DNA from: Scleroderma bovista
Taxonomy: Eukaryota > Basidiomycota > Agaricomycetes > Boletales > Sclerodermataceae
Assembly (NCBI GenBank): GCA_037178675.1
Contig: JAYMGJ010000237.1
Location: 44,950 to 108,949, forward strand
Reading direction: 5' to 3'
DNA: 64,000 nucleotides
The translations under genes were made by a program, and so were the position numbers. Each line of letters opens with the position of its first letter. The stretch's first letter is position 1. Under the pieces are notes generated by a model. The model worked only from the letters and a program-made list of their open reading frames with translations. It made no database searches and was not told the DNA's origin. Below, one piece after another: positions 47,314 through 57,436 of the stretch.

Positions 47314-48437
47314 ATGGCAGGCAATCAGTACTGTCATGAGGTTGAGAATGGCCAAAAATGTGGTTGCGAGCAGTTCACGGAACCCATCGACCCAAATGCT
47401 CGTTATTTTTGTCGGGAATGTCTGCATGGATTCAGCAAACACAAACTGCAAGAACTACCTGGAGAAGAACCGGGCCCGTTGGTGGCCAAGGCGAAGGTAG
47501 AGGACAATGACACTGTCAGCCGGAAGCTTTTGGAAGTATTCCATCAACGGAAGGCCTCGAGTTGTTTCTTGACAGTTGCTTCATATCAACTAGTTCACCT
47601 TCCTGTGATTATGTTTTAGTCTGTGTTCACATGAGCTTAAATCATATGTACATTATCCAAAGCATTGATCAAAATAATCCACATTCGTACTTGAACCTCT
47701 TGTGGTGCATCTATGTTTTGGCTGGTAGATGCAGCCCTCTGTGACTTCCCGATGAAGCTGGCCTGTTTCTATAGTATCTATACATTAGAATACACAGAGG
47801 AAGCATCTGAACAGTACCTTGGTTTTGGTTGCCAAGGCTCGTCTGCCACTGGTGCCACCACTCTTGAACCCTTTGATTGCTTCTTCACGTGCTTGGTGGA
47901 GAATCCCCATTACGAGTCCGAATGGAACTCACACTTTCGAGTTTGGCGTATAGCTTGTGCTGGCGAAGTCGCCGAAGCACTTCCCGAACGTGTTCAGTAT
48001 GGTCCTCCATGTTGTCCGAGTAGACTAAGATGTCGTCGAGGTAGACTACGACGCAGACATCGAGCATGTCCGCGAAGACTGAGGTGACGAACTGCTGAAA
48101 GGCTGCAGGGGCGTTGGTGAGACCGAAGGGCATCACCTGCCACTCATACGAGCCGGGTTATACACGGCAGAACAATGTCAATGTGCCCATACTGGCCAAG
48201 GAGCGGCTAAGTTTGCATTCTGCAGGACTTGGACTCATGAAGAAGTCGATACTTACTTCAAACGAGAGGTTTTTCCATGCGCGCTAGGGTATGCCACTGA
48301 ATGTGACAAGGGTAAAAGCAAAGATCGCCCAACTTACTGGAAATTGATCAACAAGGAGAAACAGTGGTACAAGCTTGCAGTAACTCGTGGTCCACCCACC
48401 GGCGAGGATTTGTACCGCTATCGAGGACGGCCAAAAT
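47314..48437 (+). pseudogene. Cysteine-cluster protein of unknown function, split by a gypsy scrap
   Basis: Starts MAGNQYCHEVENGQKCGCEQ, then FCRECLHGFSKH, a small zinc-binding-like cluster, and a charged linker. After a region with introns (around 47590-47780) EEASEQYLGFGCQGSS appears. The gypsy fragment at 47917-48155 then interrupts it. Beyond, the frame AAKFAFCRTWTHEEVDTYFK, then DRPTYWKLINKEKQWYKLAV and PPTGEDLYRYRGRPK, ends at 48437. I recognise the C-terminal block as a common Agaricomycete pattern but know no function. Confidence 0.5.
47917..48155 (-). mobile_element. Fragment of a Ty3/gypsy reverse transcriptase
   Basis: On the minus strand the reading [20 protein letters not shown] followed by [18 protein letters not shown] contains the catalytic YLDD. 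It is close to the same stretch of gypsy-2 (63560-63780), but less decayed: it keeps the arginines that gypsy-2 has lost. Only about 240 bp are present and no LTR accompanies it. Confidence 0.85.
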
Positions 48438-48442
48438 GACCA

Positions 48443-49861
48443 TTGCCAGACTCGAATGTAATCATAGGTATGATAACGAGTCCCACACTCTCTAACCAGT
48501 ACTCATACATCATCGTAGCGCTGTGTATTCCTGTTCCGGCTAAAATATACACATCATGGGACCCAAATTTCGAATCATCTCTGTCAAGTGACGGTTCGGA
48601 TTATGAGGCTTCACTATTCCAAGCAGCGAAAAGAATACCAAAACGGGACCCCTACGGTATGTCATTTAGTGACCATAGCGATTGTATCTGACTTCCTTTA
48701 TAGAATTGTCTCCTCGTACTTGTTACGACCATGTCCAACTCCGGACCATATCCGGTTACTCTGGTCACATCGCAGGCCTACAGCTCAACTCCGGTCGTTC
48801 TCAGTTACTCCAGTCAACGGTTGCGCAGATAACCTTCCGCTAACTACGACCCTTGGTCTATACTCCATTCGCTCTTACTACACCTCGCCGTCTACCCTGC
48901 CTTGACGTGAGTTCTCCATGAACTCGATATATCCTATACCTTGTAGCATTTTCACCAGACCTGATTTATTTTACACGGACCTGACTTTATTTTCACCGGA
49001 CCTGACCTAGTCCTAACTCCGGTCATCCCTTGTCTGCTATTAGGTTGTTTACTTGTCACCATATGTACTCGACCCTAGTTCTACTTAGTATAGGTACCCT
49101 CTAGTTTACCTTGTACACCTCAGTCTGAAATCAACTTAGTCACTACTCCAGTCTCTGCCTGTCTCCGTCTCCGTCTCCATCTCTATCACCTTGACCGGAA
49201 CCTACGCAAGGGATCAACGCACATCGTCCTTGTCGTTGAATCCAAGCGGTCACCAACTCCGGCCGGACTAATCCCTCGTCCAGCCCTCTGCCCTCCTCCT
49301 TCGTCCGCGCTTGTCCGGACTTGACCGGACCCCCTACCGGAGTAGACCCGGACTTGACAGTACTGGACAACCAAAGGGAAAACGGGGCCGATATCAATTG
49401 GCCTCGCCACGCATCATTGAAATTGATAGTGACAACTCTGACGAGCCGACATCTGGCACTCAAGGAAGGGTCGGTCCTGTCACCCGATCCAAGTCATCAA
49501 GGCGTATGTCTCGTTTCCTTATTTCTAAAATTTTGTTGTGTACTTACAACCAAGCTGGTCCATTACAGTAGTTTTCCTTCCTGGTGGTAACAATTTAATG
49601 GATGCAACCAGCCTTCAAGATGACATGAAACCGCTCTCAGTCTCTCCACTTCGACCTGCGCATGCCGACCAGTCATATCAAATTTCACATAGCACTGGCA
49701 TTATGAATCGCTGTATCGCAGTGCCTCTCAGGGTTGTCAAGACTCTCAATATTTTTGGAAGATTTGACGACTGCCCATCCATACACCCACTCATCAATCC
49801 ATGGACCAAGGATTATTTCATTGGTGCAGTAGAGCTAGCGATTCACGTTATGGAGAAGTGA
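48443..49861 (+). pseudogene. Short acidic gene split by the solo LTR
   Basis: Left of the LTR: SWDPNFESSLSSDGSDYEAS with KRIPKRDPYG. Right of it: PRIIEIDSDNSDEPTSGTQG, an I-I-E-I-D run followed by acidic residues that resembles a SUMO-interacting motif, then after a likely intron (about 49508-49600) SPLRPAHADQ, VVKTLNIFGRFDDCPSIHP and NPWTKDYFIGAVELAI to a stop at 49861. The last block resembles a common Agaricomycete hypothetical family. Function unknown; whether both sides were one gene is inference. Confidence 0.4.
48721..49359 (+). mobile_element. Solo LTR, family B copy 2
   Basis: Starts TGTTACGACC, ends GGACTTGACA, with the 5-bp duplication GTACT at 48716-48720 and 49360-49364. It is 639 bp long and inverted relative to 9267-9909. 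Confidence 0.93.
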
Positions 49862-50270
49862 GGTACGAAGGTGACATACTTCTTATATGTACCACCAGAA
49901 ACACTTTCACGTTATCACCTGCTTCTTTTACCCCAGCATACCTTCCCTTGCGATGGTTTCTACCACTCAATAATGCCAGCCTATCAGTTGTTCATCTTGG
50001 TTTCATTCCTTCCCTAGTTTCAGATGATAAGAGTCACTTTGTCATCTCAGTTTCGCACTTTTATCTTCACCATTACTCTTGTTTTCTCTATGTTACAATT
50101 TCTTTACCTTTAATTAGTCCAACCGAGAACTCCTCGTAGAAATGCGAAGGCTCCTGGCCGCTGCTGCACTACATGTTGTGGGGTATTTGCTTCTGTTTGT
50201 ACCTGAGTTCTTCAGTGCTGTTGCAAACACGTTCAGAGCATTGCTCAAGCCACCAGTCGTGTCCAACCAA
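49862..50270. other. Upstream region of the BTB gene, no clear gene
   Basis: AT-rich with short frames (49801-50139). It probably contains the promoter of the BTB gene. I could not define a TATA box with confidence. Confidence 0.4.
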
Positions 50271-51272
50271 ATGTCGCTACCTGTGCGACACCATCAGATG
50301 TTCTATTTTATGGATGGGACCCATATCCTCTGGGTGAGTTACCTGCCATCTCCAAACTATCCATCCCGTTCACTTAGTCACGTCCCAGGTTCAAAATGTA
50401 CTATTCAAAGTCCATCAGAGTGTTCTCTCTGACAAATCCATTGCCTTCAAGCAAATGTTCGGTGCAACCAAAGACTGTGGAGTTATTACACTCGATGGGC
50501 ACGCTGATGACAAACCAATTTTGTTGCCTCCCCTGGTCACAGAAGCTGAATTTGAATTGTTTCTGTCTGTATGCTACAACAAGTAAGTTGATAAGCTCGA
50601 CACTATTTAAATTGTTATACTGATCTTGTCACTTTCAGGTGGCACCCAGATACTTCACAATTATCTGAAAGTACCATATTGGTCCTCCTCGAACTCAGTC
50701 GAATGTACGAATTGAAGGAAGCCCGTGAGCACACCATAAAGCAGCTCAACTCTTGCCGCTACTCAATCCAACCCACCACGTTAATATCTGTTGCCCTAAA
50801 ATATCACATCAAAGACGTCTTCTGTTACGCATTCAACAAGCTGGTCTCAAAGCATGTAAATGACCTCGAGCTTTCGGACTACGACCTCCTTACCAATCCT
50901 GTATGGATAACGCTCTTGAGAGTCAAGGAGCGACTTGATCTCCACTGCCGCATTGTGGCATGTGAACCGCCACCTGTGAGGCATTCGATGTATTGCCAGA
51001 AACAGCGGAAATGCTACGAAGAGTGGTGTCAGGTCTGGTGGAACGGAATGGGCTGCTATTTGCTTGACAGTTGTAACCCTCAGTCCTATGACGCTGCGGT
51101 ACAACAGTTCGAAGGCCTTTGTTATGGCAATATGGACCCGGAGTGCTGGAAAACAATGCTTACTTTCATCAAGGCAGGGAGGGCATTTAAACACGAGGAA
51201 GATCTTGTTGAGACCACGGCTCAGGGTTTGGCAGCGTACCTTATCTGTGAACCTGATCTTGACAACTCTTGA
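50271..51272 (+). CDS. BTB/POZ-domain protein, apparently intact, 296 aa
   Basis: Three exons (50271-50333, 50389-50582, 50639-51272) with introns of 55 and 56 bp (GTGAGT..CCCAG and GTAAGT..TTCAG) give an uninterrupted 296-residue protein. The BTB core is GTHILWVQNVLFKVHQSVL, SDKSIAFKQMFG and DDKPILLPPLVTEAEFELFL. The C-terminal helical half reads ELKEAREHTIKQL, TLISVALKYHIKDVFCYAF and CYEEWCQVWWNGMG with RAFKHEEDLVETTA, a pattern I know from Agaricomycete BTB proteins. BTB proteins usually dimerise and may recruit cullin-3 ligases or chromatin factors. The gene lies directly inside the right inverted repeat of the giant element. It is the only multi-exon gene in the tower without a visible lesion, which could mean recent capture or selection. 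Confidence 0.8.
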
Positions 51273-51329
51273 CAACATATGATACTACCTGTAGCATAAA
51301 CTTGTGCACAATATATACAACATTTTGTC

Positions 51330-51890
51330 CTACCCACCACCAAAAAAAAATGTGCACAAAAAGTTTTGCGGAAGCACCCTAAAAACGCGCAGGGGTGTGT
51401 AAAAAATATTGCACACAAGCATGGTCAACGAAAAAAGTTGCGCAGGGATGTAAAGAAATATTGCACACGAAAAGTTTCGCGCAAGCACCCTAAAAAACGC
51501 ATGTGATTTTTGGTACAGATGGAGCATCATAGGCTAGAGTGTTATAACCAAAAATATATAACATGTTTCCTAAACATTTATTTTTATAGAATAGAATATT
51601 TTTTGATTCAATCTTTTACTCCAGAAAATTGAAAATGCTTGCTGTGAGAAAAGTTACATTGTTTTTCCTTTATTTATTTTGCAAGGAACAAGCAGAAGAA
51701 AAAGGTTAAATCTTTTTTATTCCCAACATAAGAAATGATCTCAAATCATGTTTTGACACAAAAAATGATGAAAATGATGCTGTATGATATTTTTCTTTTT
51801 TGTTAAACAAAATTGTAAATAAAAGAGTATCTCTTTCTTCTATTTTTTTTACAATGTTTTGTCATGAAACATTGAGAAATGCTTGCAGTG
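51330..51890 (-). repeat. Right terminal inverted repeat of the giant element
   Basis: Reverse complement of 33937-34510 with the same outer 17 bp. The central part is more diverged. The inner end lies about 60 bp beyond the BTB stop codon. Confidence 0.85.
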
Positions 51891-51893
51891 TGA

Positions 51894-52530
51894 GAGAGGG
51901 TAAGGTCTGAGGTATCTACCTTTGTTAATTTCTTTATGGATAGATTCATTGAATTCAGTGCTGTAAGTATCTATAGAAGGCCTGTTGGGCGGAGATTGCA
52001 TACAGTAAATACAAGGGAAATTAAGAGTGAAACCATGTCTAAGCCCCAAAGGGATCTTTGAAAAACGATGGAGAAGGTTTGTGGAACGAAGGAGTGACAC
52101 CCATGTATCTACCTTATAGGGAGTGAGTGGGGCGAGTTTTCTGTGCGCGAGGGCAGCGAGAAGTGTCATGCATGGAGGAACCACATCCTGAGCACAGGTG
52201 ACGATTTGCATGGTCTTCAAGACAGCCAACTGACTGCTGTCACTTGGTGCAGAGATGCTTTCCATCCTTGGTGAGCAGGACTTTGAGCTCGCACTTGGCA
52301 AAAGTGTCATATTGCTGGTCCCAGGTCTTGGGGGACATGCAGTCCACAACTTGGTGCGGGTGACGGCCGAGGCAGACTGCACACATCAGCAAACCAACCC
52401 TAATGGGTAGCCAAGCTGACAGCACTTGACAGCACTTAGCCGAGCACCCAGTCTGTCTGACTTTGCAGTCTGGTCCAGCCTGACAGTCACTCCATTGTAT
52501 CCAGTAGTAGAGTAAAAAAAAAAATAAGTT
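51894..52530 (-). pseudogene. Gag-like region and start of RT of the DIRS-like element
   Basis: From the right: LPIRVGLLMCAVCLGRHPHQ with CELKV, LCTKWQQSVGCL and HLCSGCGSSMHDTSRC is a cysteine/histidine cluster typical of the Gag-like part. After a frame change come YKVDTWVSLLRSTNLLHRF, SKIPLGLRHGF, PPNRPSIDTYSTEF and GRYLRPYPLS at the junction with the giant element. The last block is the N-terminal RT region. It continues at 33933. An A-run at 52515-52525 may be near the element boundary. Confidence 0.78.
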
Positions 52531-52599
52531 TATTAAAATAGAACTAGTACTATGAATACAAAGTAAATAATATATATGTTCGTACGGTGAGGGGTGAAC

Positions 52600-53815
52600 G
52601 GGGATCATCATCGCATGGGTGACCATCATTGGGGGCTGGGTGTCCCCGTCATTCCTGGTGGTGATTGCCGTGTTGTCGACACAGGTGGTGGAGTTGTTGT
52701 TGTCATTGCTGGTGGATGCGTCGTCGATGCAGGTGGAGTTGTTGTTGTCATTCTCATTGTTGTTGTTGTTGTTGTCGCTGGTGGAGGCATCATCAATGCA
52801 GGTGGTGGTCGTTGTTGTTGTCGGGTCGCGACAACAATGCTGGTGGTGGTATGGTGGCCGTGTCGTCAGGTACCATCGCTGGTAGCTGTCGTCGTTGCAT
52901 TGGTGCTGGCCATCGCCGTCGTCGTTGTCATCTGGTTGACAACGTGGGTGGTGGTGGTCACGTCAACGACGCTGGTGGTGGCCGGTGTTGTTGCTGTCGT
53001 CCGTTGTTGGGGTCGTTGTCGTTGCTGATGGTGGTGGTCGCGTCGACGACGTTGGTGGTGGTGATGGTCGGTGGTGGCTGTGGGTGAGGCGCGTAGTGAA
53101 GTCGTAAATACTATTAGAAAATATTGGTAGTTCCATATGCTGATATAATCATTACACAAACACACGCACACACACACAATTGAAAAATTTCTCTAAGTCT
53201 CTTATTCTCTTCATCTTCCACCACCACCACCACACCACACGTTGACCACCACCCAACAGCCACCACCACCGTTGACGATGACGACGACGTGACCACCACC
53301 ACCCCAGTACCATCAATGAAGACAACAACAACGACAGGGCCACCACCACCCACTACCATCGACAACAATGACAATGACCCACCACCATCAACACGACCAC
53401 CACCATCATCAACACGACCACCATCACCATCAACAACAATGATGACAACCCACCACCGTCGACGCGACCACCACCACCATCAATGACAACGACAACGACC
53501 CACCACCATCGACGCAACCACCACCACCCCACTACCCTCGACGAAGACAACAACGACCCACCATCCCACCACCGTCGACGGAACCACCACCACCCCACTA
53601 CCGTCGATGACGATGACGACTACCACCACCACCCGACAGCCACCACCACTACCGTCGATGACAACGACCACAACCACCTCGATGATGACGTGACCACCAC
53701 CCCACTACTAGTGACGACAACGACGACACCACCCCCTGCCTGTGCTGATGGCCACCCCACCACCGTCGTTGACGATGACACAGCCACCACCTCGACAACT
53801 GCCATTAGTATATAG
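52600..53815. repeat. Low-complexity tract with inverted strand composition
   Basis: 52600-53090 is rich in TGG/TTG/TCG on the plus strand; 53216-53815 is rich in CCA/CAA/CGA. The AT-rich centre (53091-53215) includes a short CA run at 53158-53178. The two arms are roughly reverse complements in composition and share degenerate words, so a quasi-hairpin is possible. Translations are period artefacts. 53816-54240 carries a minus-strand frame possibly belonging to the next gene. Confidence 0.75.
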
Positions 53816-54344
53816 TATATAATATTTATTCTCTGTACTGTACACAATTTATTAACCTGAACACTGAGTGAATTAAGATGGACAAAAACTAAGTACAGGC
53901 AATAAGGATATTGGTACTGTTGGCTTGTACAAGGCCTTCTGGGACAGTCTGGGACAGCTGGAACAGCCTGGGACAAGTACTGGAACAGTCTGTCCAGTTC
54001 TAGCCAGTTAGGTACCTTGTTGGGAGAGCTGGGGTTCTGGGAGAGCTGTCCAGTACTGTCCAGTACTGTCCAGGGGAGGGTTGGTTTGCTGATGCAGATA
54101 GAAAGCTCGTCACCCCCTTTGAGAAATTTCGGGTGTTTGTTGGACGGGGAAGCGCTTGGTTCGGGTATAGATCGTTTGGCCCCTTTGGCTAGGGTACCAG
54201 GGGTGGCCTGGGACGATGCTGAGTTTGCCATGGTCAAGAAAGAGGTCTTGATCTAGACAGGAATGAATGAGCATGATTGCCATCACGACATGGTTGTCAC
54301 AAGAATGATGAGGGGCCCACGAGAAACGAGGGTCCCCCTTTCCT

Positions 54345-55406
54345 TCACGAGATCTGCTCGGAGGCAGCAAGCGTGGTATGGCAAGCAAGAGTGCCGAGAT
54401 GGGCCGTTAGCCCCAATAGCCTCCCATTGAAGAGAGGGAGGCAGGGGGAAAGAGAGTGGGGAGGACGATGAGAAGATACACTCACCTCTCTCAGCGCTGT
54501 GAGTTCACATTCATGTGCTTCAGTGATGATCACATCCTTGGCTTCCTGCAGGACTTCCTGGTTGATCCTAGCAAGCAACCAATTGTGGGCAGTGCCTGCT
54601 GCCAGATGCCATTTCCTCCGTTGTTGGGCTTGGTACGCAAGTAGCACCCGCTGGCTGAACCTGTCCGTGGCATGACGCCACAGGTGCCCATGTATCGCAG
54701 TCCAGAAGTTCACGAACATTTGAATCTGGTCATCGGCCCACTCATTGTCCCTCATGGAGACTATGATGCATGGAGTGGCTTTGGAGAAATCCTCTGAAGA
54801 GAGGTCCTCATCTGCTATAAGCTTGGGGACCTCTTCTTTCTTGCCACGGGGCTTTGAGGTGGGAAGATCAGAAGCAGGGGCAACTACAAGGACTTGCGCA
54901 TCGTCCTCATCCCGGCGGACAGCTACATAGTCCAAATCTTCCTGGGAAGCGGCAGATTTCTCTGCTGCTTTGAGGCCACAATTCGTGAAGTACCACAGGT
55001 CACAGTAGGTGCCTTTTTTCATCTTGGCTTGTGCAGTGGCAAAGGGGATTATTATCGGGCCTGATGGGACAGGGTCATCGCGGATAGGGTTGTACTTAGC
55101 CTTGTTCTTCCTGCGCTCTTCGAGACGTGCAGCTTCAAGAAGATCTGCTTCTTCTTGTCTATGGCGTTGGGCTTCTACTTCCACTGCCTGTTCATGTTTG
55201 CACTGGGCTAGCCCTTGCTCTGCCTGACGCTGGAGCCAGGCTGCACGGTCTCTAGTGTTGTTCTCATTCCAGATATTAGTAAGGATTATGGCAGCTTGAG
55301 CATCTGGGACACCTCCATCTGTAAGAAACTGGCGCTGAGCAGCGAACTCAGGTGCCACGAAGTCGGGGACGACTGCGTCATGTGGGTCTTGCTGTGGACC
55401 ATCCAT
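54345..55406 (-). CDS. TE-associated protein of unknown function, WYFTNCG family
   Basis: Starts MDGPQQDPHDAVVPDF at 55406, about 345 bp downstream of the element C primer site and in the same orientation. An N-terminal region EFAAQRQFLTDGGVPDAQAA is followed by a Q/E-rich coiled coil, KYNPIRDDPVPSG, then KMKKGTYCDLWYFTNCGLKA, a short linker and EWADDQIQMFVNFWTAIHGH. The end is a helical C-terminus with LLAYQAQQRRKWHLAAG. I recognise this pattern as a highly multiplied Agaricomycete family without known function. A GTGAGT donor at 54485 suggests it continues into an exon near 54250 (MANSASSQATPGTLAKG..). No nonsense codon is seen. Its position suggests it is a Gag-like or accessory product of element C, but it could also be an inserted gene. 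Confidence 0.55.
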   Translation of the reverse strand: MDGPQQDPHDAVVPDFVAPEFAAQRQFLTDGGVPDAQAAIILTNIWNENNTRDRAAWLQRQAEQGLAQCKHEQAVEVEAQRHRQEEADLLEAARLEERRKNKAKYNPIRDDPVPSGPIIIPFATAQAKMKKGTYCDLWYFTNCGLKAAEKSAASQEDLDYVAVRRDEDDAQVLVVAPASDLPTSKPRGKKEEVPKLIADEDLSSEDFSKATPCIIVSMRDNEWADDQIQMFVNFWTAIHGHLWRHATDRFSQRVLLAYQAQQRRKWHLAAGTAHNWLLARINQEVLQEAKDVIITEAHECELTALREVSVSSHRPPHSLSPCLPLFNGRLLGLTAHLGTLACHTTLAASEQIS

Positions 55407-55749
55407 TACAAGCGACAATGAACAGAAAAGCCTGACAGACTCAGGAAGTGAGTTCGAAGGAGAAAGGGAGAGGAAAGGGAGAGAAAAACATGAAAGAAGG
55501 ATAGAAACGAGAGAGAGGCAATAAAGAAAGTCTTGGCACAAAGGGCCAGCAGTGGGACTGCCAGCTGGAATGGGTGCAAGGTGGGAGAAGGTGAAGAAAA
55601 GGCTGTGCCACCTCGCACTCTCATGCATAGACTAAATTCTACGCTTCCACATGCTGCGGCTGCAAAGAAAGGCAACTTTGACCATTTCACTTGTTTTATC
55701 AGTGGGTTCCTTTTTCTCGTTTTCCTTTCCTCCTGGCTAGGCAGAGCCA

Positions 55750-55761
55750 GGGCTCATAACC
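55750..55761 (-). other. Half-tRNA primer-binding site of element C
   Basis: Minus strand GGTTATGAGCCC directly abuts the 5' LTR end (CTATA). It is the same initiator-Met anticodon-arm complement as in the copia element at 15612. Confidence 0.78.
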
Positions 55762-56055
55762 TATAGAAAGGTGGTGGTCTCCACAGGGAAGGTCTAGCCT
55801 AAGGAAGGAGAAGGAGGAGCTGTAGTGACCTCAGTAGATATTCAAGCTACTAAATTAGAGTAATACCTGTAGTGACTACTACAAGTTAGTATGTGTAAAA
55901 TGAGTGTGTATGGACTACTTACCCTCAGTAGATATTCAAGCTACTGAGGGACTAATGAGAATAACTACTGTGTATAGTGCGCTCAAAATTCTTATGTAAG
56001 CATCGCACGGTCACACGCTGAAGTACCAGTAACACATGCTGGTTGACTTTCAACA
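55762..56055 (-). repeat. 5' LTR of element C
   Basis: Minus strand TGTTGAAAGTCAACC to CTTTCTATA. Partner of 13261-13555. Preceded (minus sense) by the target copy ATGCG at 56056-56060. Confidence 0.85.
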
Positions 56056-56060
56056 CGCAT

Positions 56061-57436
56061 GACACTGCCAGACTCCACAATACCTCTAGTCTGTTGCAGA
56101 CTCAAGTCCGATTGTGATCGGACACCTCCAACGCTATGTATCCATCTCCGCTCCGACAGTCAATGCTCTGTCTCCTTTTAGTAAATAGTTCTGTGCTTAC
56201 GCCTCCAGTTATTGTATGTTCCCATTCTGCTTCTGTTCCTGTTTCCTTTGTTCCGGTTTTAGATTAGATCTGATTACTCATGGACCATTACGCTTATCAC
56301 TGATCTCCGTTCTGTGCATGTTACTCATCCATTTGTCATCTGCAGACTCTTAGCTATGTCTCCACTATGCCTCTCTCCGCTTCTCGGTTACTGTACATAT
56401 CCGATGTAAAGTATAAGTACTCCGCACACTGAGGGGATTGTCCCTCAGTTCGAGAGAGAGAGAATTCCACATTTATATACCGCTACAAGCAAACAGATGT
56501 GCTGAGACGCGGTGCCAGAAGGCCATAGGAGGTGTTAAGAAGTGTAGCTAAAGAGTTGTTGCACGTAGATTGGTAGGTCAGCATTGTATGTAGGTGGTTT
56601 TGTCAAGGCAAAGTAAGGTTTCGGTGTAAGGAAAGCAAGGCTGTAAAAGAAAAGAAAAGAAAACAGATATCCCTCTGCTTCTAACTCAATCTCAATCAAA
56701 TGCTTCCTGGCCGCTCGTGCAGGTACCCAGAGAACTCGTGTTTGCTCCTGCAGGAGAGTAACCTCTGTAAGAAAGTGTAACTGATGAACACTGAAGGGGA
56801 GTGTTGAAGGAGGGGGGAAAGTTTGGTGGTTGGATTGATGAGGACAGCCTTGCAGGGTGGGGACTGGTTGGCTGTTGACATGGCTGAGTATACCACCCCA
56901 CAGTGATTGACAGATGAAAACATCCAGCCAGTGGGTGTTATTGGGGAGACACGGGGGTAGATGTTGCATGTGTGAGCAACGTGTTGAGTCAGTGATGGAA
57001 GTGTTGCACTGTTGTAGGACAAAAACAGTGGCGACGAGGGCTGTCAACTGCAAGACGACTGTTGTAAAGGCAGGAGGTCGCGCTGCCTCCTTATGCATTG
57101 CACAACACGTCTTTTCCTCTGCCACTAGAGTGTGGGAAAACTCAAGGATGGTGGTGGTATGAGTTCAAGAGTGCCCTTTGTCCCTCAGTTCAAATATCAG
57201 CTTGAATACCTCTTGTGAACTCCTCTGTCTCTGCTCTCCATCTCCATCATTGTTCGATACCTCTGATTACCTTCGGACCTCTGTTCTCTGAAATACAAGG
57301 ACTAGTATTTGCAAGGGTGCAGCACATACACTGAAGCCAACGTCCTCAAACCTCCCGCAAAACCTATCCCACAGTTCCCAGTCTCCGCACTGAACTCTGC
57401 TGTCATCGGAGTTCGTCAGAGGAAACGGTTCTGACA
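56061..57436 (+). mobile_element. Remainder of the gypsy-1 3' LTR
   Basis: Continues from 13260. It begins GACACTGCC and ends GGTTCTGACA, matching the CTTGACA ends of families A and B. It holds a TATA-like TTTATATACC at 56470 preceded by CT/GA-rich sequence. Minus-strand frames here (such as 56535-57125) resemble no known protein. The LTR would be about 1.39 kb in all. Confidence 0.6.

Larger units (their letters stand above)
33937..51890. mobile_element. 17.95-kb giant element with ~560-bp terminal inverted repeats
   Basis: Both ends begin CACTGCAAGCATTTCTC and are flanked by the 3-bp duplication TGA (33934-33936 and 51891-51893). Deleting the element plus one TGA rejoins the host reverse transcriptase in frame (..RPYPLS joined to VIESVLGPF..), so it was a single insertion. 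Without the LINE (34590-41498) and the solo LTR (48721-49359) it would be about 10.4 kb. Its own genes are a nuclease-like gene, a BTB gene and a small frame on the minus strand, and an integrase-core gene, a cysteine-cluster gene, a short decayed gene and an intact BTB gene on the plus strand. No tnp2 transposase was found. CACTG ends and a 3-bp TSD fit the CACTA group, but the only DDE-type enzyme inside is the integrase-core protein. Confidence 0.82.
30840..52530 (-). mobile_element. DIRS-like tyrosine-recombinase retroelement, split by the giant element
   Basis: Minus-strand order is a cysteine-rich Gag-like region and the start of the RT (52530-51894), then the giant insertion (51890-33937), then the rest of RT, RNase H and a tyrosine recombinase (33933-30989). 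Removing the insertion and one TGA restores the RT frame across the join. Terminal repeats of the element were not resolved; the left limit may extend under the CACTA insertion. Confidence 0.8.
13261..56055 (-). mobile_element. Element C: LTR element with copia-type ends, swollen by nested insertions
   Basis: Its 3' LTR is 13261-13555 and its 5' LTR 55762-56055, both minus-sense, flanked outside by the 5-bp duplication CGCAT. A half-tRNA primer site follows the 5' LTR and a purine tract (TTTAAGGGAGCG on the minus strand, 13556-13567) precedes the 3' LTR. Removing the copia (15307-20416), CACTA (21551-30835) and giant (33937-51890) elements leaves about 10.4 kb, part of which is a tyrosine-recombinase retroelement. 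What remains of C itself encodes a gag-like protein (14198-21430) and perhaps the gene at 54345-55406. No protease, integrase or reverse transcriptase of its own was found, so C looks like a gag-only, non-autonomous element. Confidence 0.72.

Noticed and set aside
33937..51890. Maverick/Polinton, Starship or hAT/KDZ identity for the giant element
   Set aside because: No polymerase B, packaging protein or tyrosine-recombinase captain lies inside, and the duplication is 3 bp, not 6 or 8 bp. The tyrosine recombinase nearby belongs to the host retroelement.
56061..57436. An independent solo LTR
   Set aside because: No matching 5-bp duplication flanks it. Its left end completes the LTR that starts at 13247, with CGCAT at both breakpoints.
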